DNA of 5,625 bases, from NCBI GenBank assembly GCA_018056045.1, contig JAGPGI010000203.1, forward strand, positions 1 through 5,625, written 5' to 3'. The notes under the pieces were generated by a model that had not been told where the DNA came from, did no database searches, and saw only the letters and a list, made by a program, of their open reading frames with translations. The position numbers were made by a program, and so were the translations under genes. Source of the DNA: Paracoccus sp. (in: a-proteobacteria) (GTDB lineage: Bacteria; Pseudomonadota; Alphaproteobacteria; Rhodobacterales; Rhodobacteraceae). Numbering within the stretch: position 1 is the first letter of the stretch; each line of letters starts with the position of its first letter. Positions 1 to 4,913 of this stretch are shown here, in pieces.

Positions 1-374
1 TCCTTGATCTGGGCGGGCGTCAGGAATTCATGCTCGATGCCGATGGTCTCGGCGGTGGCGGAATAAAGCTGGTATTCGTCCATCCGCGCGTCGGTCTGGG
101 CCATGCGCAGGTTGCCGCAGCGGGTGAAACCGGCGTTCAGCCCGGTTTCCGCCTCAAGCCCGGCATAAAGCTTGACCGAATAGTCATGGATATGGCCGGT
201 CGCGTAACCCATGTTGAACAAAGGCAAAAGTCCGGCCGCGTGCCAGGTCGAGCCCGCCGTCAGCTCGTCACGTTCGACCAGCATCGTGTCCCAGCCGGCC
301 TTGGCCAGATGATAGGCGATGCCGCAGCCGACCGCGCCGCCTCCGACCACAAGGGCCTTCACATGGGTCTTCAT
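1..374 (-). CDS. Sarcosine/dimethylglycine dehydrogenase-type FAD oxidoreductase, N-terminal part
   Basis: Only the first 124 residues are present; the gene continues past the left edge. Family members are usually about 800 residues, with an FAD/DAO domain followed by GcvT-like folate-binding domains. They oxidatively demethylate dimethylglycine or sarcosine and pass the one-carbon unit to tetrahydrofolate. The N-terminus shows a Rossmann dinucleotide motif, GGGAVG at residues 11-16, with the ribose-binding acid Glu34 closing the second strand. It is followed by LTAGSTWHAAG at 38-48, whose His45 matches the histidine that binds FAD covalently in the dimethylglycine dehydrogenase family. The stretch GNLRMAQTDARMDEY near residue 88 also fits. 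The ATG at 372-374 is supported by an AGGAGG at 384-389, nine bases upstream. It lies on the same strand as the MFS gene but 120 bases away, so it may have its own promoter. Which substrate it uses (sarcosine, dimethylglycine or a related amine) cannot be decided from this fragment. Confidence 0.9.
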   Translation of the reverse strand, partial: MKTHVKALVVGGGAVGCGIAYHLAKAGWDTMLVERDELTAGSTWHAAGLLPLFNMGYATGHIHDYSVKLYAGLEAETGLNAGFTRCGNLRMAQTDARMDEYQLYSATAETIGIEHEFLTPAQIK

Positions 375-494
375 TCGTCGTTTCCTCCTGTCGGACGCGC
401 TTTTCCCTCTCTGTGCCAGAAGCCGCGCCGCGCCGGATCATGCAGACGACATGAAACGGCACGAAAACGACATCGCCGCAGGAATGCGCAAATC
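375..494 (-). promoter_or_regulatory. Leader region of the sarcosine/dimethylglycine dehydrogenase gene
   Basis: These 120 non-coding bases separate the MFS stop from the flavoenzyme start. They hold a clear Shine-Dalgarno AGGAGG (384-389, minus strand) and an exact 7-base direct repeat, ACGACAT at 446-452 and 467-473, offset by 21 bases. I see no convincing -35/-10 pair and no terminator hairpin for the MFS gene, so either a promoter here or read-through from upstream is possible. Confidence 0.45.
446..473. repeat. Direct repeat ACGACAT, 21-base period
   Basis: ACGACAT occurs at 446-452 and again at 467-473, about 70-100 bases upstream of the flavoenzyme start. An offset of two helical turns is the arrangement bound by AraC-family regulators, which control sarcosine and dimethylglycine catabolism in some proteobacteria. 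Seven bases is short, so chance is a real possibility. Confidence 0.3.
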
Positions 495-1682
495 TCAGTG
501 ATTGTGCTGGTCGAAATCGGCAAAGCGCGCCAACCGCGAGAACAGCAGCGACGACAGGATCAGCAGCGCCAGCGCCCCGAAGATGACTGAAAACGCCAGA
601 TGTTCAGCGGCGAAACCGATCAGGCCGGGGGCCAGCAGGATCCCCGAATAGCCCAGCGTCGTCGCCACCGACATGCCGATTCCCGGCGCGATTCCAGGCA
701 GGTTCCCTGCCGCTGAAAAGGCGATCGGCACCAGATTCGAGATGCCCAGCCCGGCCAGCCCAAAGCCAAGGATCGCGAGCGCCGGCGTCGGCGCCAGCGC
801 CGCCAGCCCCAGCCCCAGCGCGCCCACCATCGCGCCGATGCGCAGCGTGCGCACCGCGCCCAGCCGCTGGCGGATGCCGTCACCCATGAAGCGCATCACC
901 GCCATGGCGCCGGCGCAGGCGGCAAAGCCAAAGCCCGACAGCGACAGGCTGGCGCCCAGATCGCGGCGCAGATAGACCGCCGCCCAGACGATGATCGCGC
1001 CTTCGGGGATCATCGAACAGAGCGACAACAACCCGATCAGATAGGGCAAGGGCGAGCGCGGCAGGCGCAGCGGTGCGGCCTTGGCCTGACCATCGGTCGC
1101 GTCATCGACCAGAACCCGGGGCAGGACCAGCGCCAGAATCGCCGTGACGACCAGCGTGACCAGAATCGAATGGCCGATCTCGCCCAGATAGGCCAGCGCG
1201 ATGCCGCCCGCGCCCGCGCCGGCCAACCCGCCGAGGCTCCAGAATCCGTGACACGAGGACATGATGGCGCGGCGTCGGGCGCGCTCGACCACGACGGCAT
1301 TGGCGTTCATCGCCACGTCCATGCCGCCCAGAAAGCCGCCGAACAGATAGATCGCGACGGCGACCGACCACAGCCCCGGCATCAGCGACATCAAAAGCAG
1401 CGTCGGGGTCGCCAGCACGGCGGCCAGCCGCACCGCCCGCGCCGAGCCGTGGCGCGTCACCATGGCGCCAAAGACCGGCATCATGCTGACCGCGCCCAGC
1501 CCCAGCATCAGAACCAGCAGCCCGGCCACGCCTTCGGTGATCTGCAGCCGCTGCATCAGCACCGGCAGCTTGGGCGCCCAACTGCCCATCATGAGGCCAT
1601 TGGCGATAAACAGCCCCGAGACCGCCCAACGCGCATCGATGACGCCGCCGTCGCGCGGCACCGGCCCCGCCGCCTGCGTCAC
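495..1682 (-). CDS. MFS transporter, YbjJ-like
   Basis: A 395-residue integral membrane protein of the usual major facilitator length. About twelve hydrophobic segments fall in two halves, split by a polar, proline-rich loop at residues 191-213. Motif A-like loops follow the second segment of each half: GAMVTRHGSARAV at 72-84 and MGDGIRQRLGAVRTL at 266-280. The segment MDVAMNANAVVVE (121-133) followed by MSSCHGFWSLGG (141-152) is typical of the branch containing E. coli YbjJ, as I recall it. Substrate and direction of transport are unknown. The start is a GTG at 1680-1682, inside the stop of the hydroxyacid dehydrogenase gene (GTGA overlap, 1679-1682). No good Shine-Dalgarno precedes it, so translational coupling is likely. 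Its operon partner suggests a small organic acid or amine as cargo, but this is inference. The C-terminal tail ends DFDQHNH, short and histidine-containing, with no evident role. Confidence 0.88.
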   Translation of the reverse strand: MTQAAGPVPRDGGVIDARWAVSGLFIANGLMMGSWAPKLPVLMQRLQITEGVAGLLVLMLGLGAVSMMPVFGAMVTRHGSARAVRLAAVLATPTLLLMSLMPGLWSVAVAIYLFGGFLGGMDVAMNANAVVVERARRRAIMSSCHGFWSLGGLAGAGAGGIALAYLGEIGHSILVTLVVTAILALVLPRVLVDDATDGQAKAAPLRLPRSPLPYLIGLLSLCSMIPEGAIIVWAAVYLRRDLGASLSLSGFGFAACAGAMAVMRFMGDGIRQRLGAVRTLRIGAMVGALGLGLAALAPTPALAILGFGLAGLGISNLVPIAFSAAGNLPGIAPGIGMSVATTLGYSGILLAPGLIGFAAEHLAFSVIFGALALLILSSLLFSRLARFADFDQHNH

Positions 1683-2698
1683 AGCATGCTCGGCAGGACA
1701 AGATCCGGCGGCGGCAGGCCGTCGGCGAAGGTGCGGATATTGTATATCACCTTTTCCCCCATTTCGATGCGGCCCTCGACGGTGGCCGAGCCCATATGCG
1801 GCAGCAGCACGACATTGGGCAGGGCGCGCAAGCGCGGATTGATCTCGTGCCCATGCTCAAAGACGTCAAGGCCGGCGCCCGCGATCTCGCCGGCGCGCAG
1901 CATCCGGGTCAGGGCGTTTTCGTCGATCACTTCGCCGCGCGAGGTATTGATGACCACGGCCGAGGGTTTCAGCAGCTTCAGCCGCCGCGCATTCAGCAGA
2001 TGGAAGGTCGCCGGCGTATGCGGCGCGTTGACCGAGACGATGTCCACCCGCGCGAGCATCTGATCAAGGCTTTCCCACCATGTCGCGTGCAGTTCGCTCT
2101 CGACTTCGGGGCGGAGGCGATGGCGGTTGTGGTAATGGACCTTGATGCCAAAGGCATTGGCGCGCCGCGCCACCGCCTGCCCGATGCGCCCCATGCCCAG
2201 AATGCCAAGCTGGCGCCCGCCCAGCCGTCCGCCCAGATGCGAGATCGGCGACCAGCCCTGCCAGCGCCCGGCCTGCATTTCGGCCATGCCCTCGGGGATG
2301 CGGCGGGTGACGGCCAGAATCAGCGCCAGCGTCATGTCGGCGGTGTCCTCGGCCACCACGCCGGGGGTGTTGCTGATCAGGATGCCGCGCTTGCGCGCCG
2401 CATGCACGTCAAGGTGATCGACACCGGCCCCGTAGCTTGCGATCAGCTTGAGCTTGCCGCCGAATGCGGCGGCCTGCGCCAGCATGTCGGCGTCGATGCG
2501 GTCGGTCACCGTCGGCACCAGCACGTCGAAATTGCGCATCGCCTCAAGCAGCTCATCATGGTCAAGCTTCTTGTCCTCGGGGTTCAGCGTGACGTCGAAT
2601 AGCTCGGCCATGCGGGTCTCAACCTTGGCAGGCAGCTTTCGGGTCACGAAAACTTTAAGGCGCGGACGGGTATGATCGGTCACGGGACCAGCATGCAT
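1679..2698 (-). CDS. D-2-hydroxyacid dehydrogenase (glyoxylate/hydroxypyruvate reductase-like)
   Basis: A 339-residue cytoplasmic NAD(P)H-dependent oxidoreductase of normal family length. The N-terminal substrate half contains SYGAGVDHLD (88-97) and NTPGVVAEDTAD (110-121). The nucleotide fold contains GMGRIGQAVARRA (168-180), with an arginine at 192 after the second strand (HNRHR), which may favour NADPH. The catalytic arginine is Arg254 in NTSRGEVID, and the catalytic histidine is His301 in LLPHMGSAT. The third member of the relay, normally Glu in a DVxExEP motif, aligns with Gly283 in DVFEHGHE, with Glu281 and Glu285 close by. The start is the ATG at 2696-2698, chosen for its Shine-Dalgarno; a longer reading frame to 2863 would run into the divergent gene. 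It overlaps the MFS gene by four bases. The likely reaction is reduction of glyoxylate or hydroxypyruvate, but related 2-oxoacids are possible. Confidence 0.9.
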   Translation of the reverse strand: MHAGPVTDHTRPRLKVFVTRKLPAKVETRMAELFDVTLNPEDKKLDHDELLEAMRNFDVLVPTVTDRIDADMLAQAAAFGGKLKLIASYGAGVDHLDVHAARKRGILISNTPGVVAEDTADMTLALILAVTRRIPEGMAEMQAGRWQGWSPISHLGGRLGGRQLGILGMGRIGQAVARRANAFGIKVHYHNRHRLRPEVESELHATWWESLDQMLARVDIVSVNAPHTPATFHLLNARRLKLLKPSAVVINTSRGEVIDENALTRMLRAGEIAGAGLDVFEHGHEINPRLRALPNVVLLPHMGSATVEGRIEMGEKVIYNIRTFADGLPPPDLVLPSML

Positions 2699-2790
2699 GG
2701 TCGCTCCTCTCTTCCAAAGCCGGACGGCTTTTGGCAAAGTGCCTCCGTTAGGGGGCGGGCACAAGACCCCCGCAGTTGCAGGACAGGCAG
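2699..2790. promoter_or_regulatory. Divergent intergenic region between hydroxyacid dehydrogenase and SH3 protein
   Basis: These 92 bases separate two divergent starts, so promoters for both genes are expected here. An imperfect inverted repeat lies at 2714-2734: AAAGCCG and CGGCTTT around a GA centre, with flanking CC and TTGG that pair if one T is bulged. A shorter GGCA/TGCC pair lies at 2733-2743. I could not find convincing -35/-10 hexamers for either direction, which is common in GC-rich alphaproteobacteria. Confidence 0.4.
2704..2710 (-). promoter_or_regulatory. Ribosome binding site of the hydroxyacid dehydrogenase
   Basis: AGAGGAG on the minus strand, five bases before the ATG at 2698. 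It decides the start in favour of MHAGP and against the 55-residue upstream extension. Confidence 0.75.
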
Positions 2791-3396
2791 ATGAAGACAG
2801 GACAGGCTTGGCCGGGCGCCATCGCATTCGCCGTGGCAGTATCGCTGACCATGGGCATGGCATCGGCGCAAGGCGCCGATCCGGCCGGGAAGCCCGAGAC
2901 CGGCGGCGTTCCCGAGGTCTCGGCCGATGCGCAGATCAGCCGCCATCAGGACGGCCAGCGCGACCCCAATCGCGGGCCGGTCACCAACCTGCCGCTGCCG
3001 CGCTATGTCAGCCTGAAAGGCAGCGAGGGCAATGCCCGGCGCGGCCCCAGCCTCTCGCATCGTATCGACTGGGTGTTCCGCCATGCCGGCATGCCCTTGC
3101 GCGTCACCGCCGAATTCGGCCATTGGCGGCGGGTCGAGGATCAGGACGGCGCCGGCGGCTGGGTGCATTATTCGCTGCTGTCGGGCGTGCGCACCGCCAT
3201 CGTGCATAAGGACATGCTGGACCTGATGGCCAAGCCGGAGGCACGCGCGAATGTCGTGGCCCGCGCCGAGGCCGGCGCCATCGTGCGCCTGCATGAATGC
3301 AATATCGATTGGTGCCGGGTTTCGGGCGGGGGCGAAAAGGGCTGGGTTCCCAAGACGACGATCTGGGGCGCCGACCCGGACGAAATCCGCGACTGA
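2791..3396 (+). CDS. Secreted protein with two bacterial SH3-like repeats
   Basis: A 201-residue protein with a Sec signal peptide: Lys2, a hydrophobic core at about 9-23, and a likely cleavage after ASA at residues 24-26. A polar, proline-containing linker (27-68) leads to two SH3-like modules. The first (about 71-138) has YVSLKGSEGNARRGPS, then GMPLRVTAEFGHWRRVED and GGWVHYSLL. The second (about 152-194) has ANVVARAEAGAIVRLHECNIDWCRVSG followed by KGWVPKTTIWG. This layout fits the SH3_4/DUF1058 type common in alphaproteobacteria. The probable location is the periplasm, perhaps binding cell wall, but no enzyme domain is present and the function is unknown. Cys170 and Cys175 are the only cysteines and could form a disulfide. 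I chose the ATG at 2791, where the signal peptide begins, with a modest GGACAGG before it; a TTG at 2776 would add five residues. The gene is divergent from the hydroxyacid dehydrogenase and convergent with the methyltransferase. Confidence 0.85.
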   Translation: MKTGQAWPGAIAFAVAVSLTMGMASAQGADPAGKPETGGVPEVSADAQISRHQDGQRDPNRGPVTNLPLPRYVSLKGSEGNARRGPSLSHRIDWVFRHAGMPLRVTAEFGHWRRVEDQDGAGGWVHYSLLSGVRTAIVHKDMLDLMAKPEARANVVARAEAGAIVRLHECNIDWCRVSGGGEKGWVPKTTIWGADPDEIRD

Positions 3397-3434
3397 CCCC
3401 ACTCTGGCGCTGCCCGGCAACAAGGCGCCCGCAT

Positions 3435-4220
3435 TCAGGCGTCCAGCCGGCGGGCCTTGCGGATCACCACATGGCCCAGGGACACGCGCATCCATTCAAA
3501 CAGCGAGCGTCGCGGCGTGCCGGTTCCAAGGCCGGGATGGGTCATGTCCTCGGCCCCGCATTCGTCGATCAGCTCCTTGACGAAGCCGACCATGCCGCGG
3601 TCATGGCCATGAAAGCGCCGCCGCACCAGATTCCAGCGCATCCAGCCGGTCAGTTTGCGCAGCGAATAGACCCCCTGCACGCTGGAACTTTTATGCATCC
3701 GGTCCAGAAACCGCTCATGCCATGACAGTTCGGCCGGTTCGGGGCTGAAATGCTTGCCGTCGGGATATTGCGACCAGTAGCCGGTGCCCCAATCCTCGAT
3801 GAAGTAATAGCCGCCGGGCTTCAGATGCCGCTCGAACAGATGCCAGAACGAGATCCGCGCCAGTTGCCCGACATGCGCCGCGTCATCGATGATGACATCA
3901 AAGCCCTCGGGTGCGCGTTCGGCGGCGATGCGGTCCAGAAGCGCCCGATCCTGCTGTTCGCCGACATAGCATTCGACCCTGCCGCTGTCGAATTTCGCCG
4001 GACAGGCATTGATGTCCAGCCCGGTGATCCGGGATTTCGGCAGCCAGCCTTCCCAATGCTTGAGCGAGTCGCCATTCGCCACCCCAAGCTCAAGAACATT
4101 CAGCGGCTGGTCCCGCAGCGGGCCTATATATCGCTCGTAATTCGCGAAGTAATGGGCGAGACCCATCTTGTCGATCGGGATCTCGCCAATATCGGTGACC
4201 GGCACGGTGCAGCGGTCCAT
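3435..4220 (-). CDS. Class I SAM-dependent O-methyltransferase, MycE-like
   Basis: A 261-residue, apparently cytoplasmic protein with no signal or membrane segment. DKMGLAHYFANYERYIGPLR (17-36) precedes the SAM-binding strand LNVLELGVANGDSLKHW (40-56), and the acidic end of the second strand is TGLDIN (66-71). FDVIIDDAAH (107-116) and YYFIEDW (138-144) place Asp113, His116, Glu142 and Asp143 where the macrolide sugar methyltransferase MycE has its three metal ligands and catalytic histidine, as I recall that family. This suggests a metal-dependent O-methyltransferase acting on a sugar or other hydroxyl-bearing acceptor. No glycosyltransferase, polyketide or sugar gene lies nearby, so the acceptor is unknown. 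The C-terminal part (about 165-261) is rich in Arg, His and Trp and may form the acceptor site. A strong GGAGGAGG at 4223-4230 supports the ATG at 4218-4220. The gene stands alone on the minus strand between a convergent gene and an upstream terminator, so it is probably monocistronic. Confidence 0.85.
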   Translation of the reverse strand: MDRCTVPVTDIGEIPIDKMGLAHYFANYERYIGPLRDQPLNVLELGVANGDSLKHWEGWLPKSRITGLDINACPAKFDSGRVECYVGEQQDRALLDRIAAERAPEGFDVIIDDAAHVGQLARISFWHLFERHLKPGGYYFIEDWGTGYWSQYPDGKHFSPEPAELSWHERFLDRMHKSSSVQGVYSLRKLTGWMRWNLVRRRFHGHDRGMVGFVKELIDECGAEDMTHPGLGTGTPRRSLFEWMRVSLGHVVIRKARRLDA

Positions 4221-4322
4221 CGCCTCCTCCCATGCTTGGAGCAGAGTGACTCAAACGCTAGAATTTTCTGAACTTATCCAGATTAGGCCACAGCGGGGGC
4301 GCCGTCCAGCCTTGGAGCCGCT

Positions 4323-4351
4323 CGAAAACCTGACTGTTCAGTCTGGTTTCG
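4323..4351. repeat. Imperfect palindrome, candidate operator
   Basis: The arms 4326-4337 and 4338-4349 read AAACCtGACTGt and tCAGTCtGGTTT. Ten of twelve positions are symmetric, and the outer CG/GA bases pair as well if one A is bulged. It lies about 105-130 bases upstream of the methyltransferase start. The GACTG-NN-CAGTC core resembles TetR-family operators. A transcribed hairpin is the alternative, but the terminator at 4407-4433 already lies between it and the lipoprotein gene. Confidence 0.5.
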
Positions 4352-4363
4352 CGGTCATGACCG
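4352..4363. repeat. Perfect 12-bp palindrome CGGTCATGACCG
   Basis: CGGTCATGACCG is its own reverse complement and directly abuts the larger palindrome at 4323-4351. CGGTCA recurs at 4390-4395. It may be a second operator half-site or chance. Confidence 0.4.
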
Positions 4364-4406
4364 GTGGATTGGGTAGGTGGATCGGGTCACGGTCAGGCGA
4401 AATGCA

Positions 4407-4433
4407 AGGACCGCCCCGAAACGGGGCGGTCCT
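4407..4433 (-). terminator. GC-rich hairpin ending the dcp-lipoprotein unit
   Basis: A perfect 12-bp stem (AGGACCGCCCCG against CGGGGCGGTCCT) with a 3-base loop starts 15 bases after the lipoprotein stop codon. Read on the minus strand it is followed by TTGCATTTCG, a poor T-tract. It is probably an intrinsic terminator or an RNA 3'-end stabilising hairpin for the unit to its right. On the plus strand no T-run follows. Confidence 0.75.
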
Positions 4434-4447
4434 GCGATGCGTCACGC

Positions 4448-4897
4448 TTACATGGTCTGGCCGACCAGCGAGTCGGTGCTGGCCGGGGCCTTCATGCACA
4501 GGAAATAGGTCAGCGTCAGCGAATCCTCGGTCACGCGCAGCGTGCCGTCCGAGCGGGTCTGCAGGTCGATGACGCGGTTGCCTGCCGAGCCGGAATCGCC
4601 TTCGCAGGACAGGGTCACGCGGGTCTGGCTGGGCTGGCGTTCGGACTTGACCACGGTGCAACTTGCCCGCGGGAACAGGAACTTGCGCCCGTCGACCACC
4701 AGCGATTTGTCACTGGTCGTTTGCCCGCATTCCGAGCGCAGCAGGTTATAGACACCATTCAGCGCGTTGTCCTGCGCCATCGGGCCGGGGGTATTCTGGG
4801 GCACCTGCGGCGCCGTCAGCGTATCGACCGCACTACAGGCGGCGACGGCGAACAGCGTCGAGGCAGCAAGGGCAAGAACGGGTTTGGTTGCAATCAT
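4448..4897 (-). CDS. Small cysteine-containing lipoprotein of unknown function
   Basis: A 149-residue protein I do not recognise. It begins with a lipoprotein signal peptide: Lys5, a hydrophobic run at 7-19, and a lipobox VAAC ending at Cys21. Ser22 at position +2 favours the outer membrane. A low-complexity linker rich in Pro, Thr and Gln (25-42) follows. The folded domain (about 43-136) looks beta-rich and carries four cysteines, Cys57, Cys80, Cys98 and Cys134, which could form two disulfides. Distinct stretches are GVYNLLRSECG (48-58), KFLFPRASCTVVK (72-84) and TLTYFLCMK (128-136). The ATG at 4895-4897 has AAGGGAG at 4904-4910. The gene starts 16 bases after the dcp stop on the same strand, so the two are probably co-transcribed, and the hairpin at 4407-4433 follows it. 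The pairing with a peptidase does not by itself reveal a role. Confidence 0.85.
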   Translation of the reverse strand: MIATKPVLALAASTLFAVAACSAVDTLTAPQVPQNTPGPMAQDNALNGVYNLLRSECGQTTSDKSLVVDGRKFLFPRASCTVVKSERQPSQTRVTLSCEGDSGSAGNRVIDLQTRSDGTLRVTEDSLTLTYFLCMKAPASTDSLVGQTM

Positions 4898-4913
4898 GTC
4901 GATCTCCCTTTGG

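Larger units (their letters stand above)
4221..4406 (-). promoter_or_regulatory. Upstream region of the methyltransferase gene
   Basis: This non-coding stretch holds the Shine-Dalgarno at 4223-4230, an unusually AT-rich patch at about 4251-4286, and two adjacent palindromes at 4323-4363. The AT-rich patch is the natural place for a promoter. The best hexamer pair I can find is TGGACG with TAATCT, 17 bases apart, at about 4279-4307 on the minus strand; it matches consensus poorly. Confidence 0.4.

Noticed and set aside
30..590. A 186-codon plus-strand frame across the flavoenzyme and the gap
   Set aside because: It is antisense to the Rossmann and covalent-FAD motifs of the real gene and ends in a low-complexity Arg/Gln tail.
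1170..2063. A 297-codon open frame on the plus strand, and a similar 268-codon frame at 1796-2602
   Set aside because: Both lie antisense to the MFS and hydroxyacid dehydrogenase genes, show His/Arg/Gln/Pro-rich composition typical of shadow frames in GC-rich DNA, and have no recognisable domain.
2755..2772. GCGGG/CCCGC pairing in the divergent region
   Set aside because: A short G/C-only match of this kind is expected by chance in such GC-rich sequence, and alternative pairings are equally good.
2699..2863. A 55-residue N-terminal extension of the hydroxyacid dehydrogenase reading frame
   Set aside because: It overlaps the divergent SH3 protein gene, has no family similarity, and the ATG at 2698 has a clear Shine-Dalgarno.
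3406..3429. GGCGC/GCGCC inverted repeat between the convergent SH3 and methyltransferase genes as a shared terminator
   Set aside because: The stem is only 5 bp with a 14-base loop and no T-run in either direction, so it is too weak to call.
2680..3495. A 271-codon minus-strand frame opposite the SH3 protein
   Set aside because: The plus-strand frame has a signal peptide and two SH3-like repeats; the minus-strand frame has no domain and runs into the methyltransferase gene.
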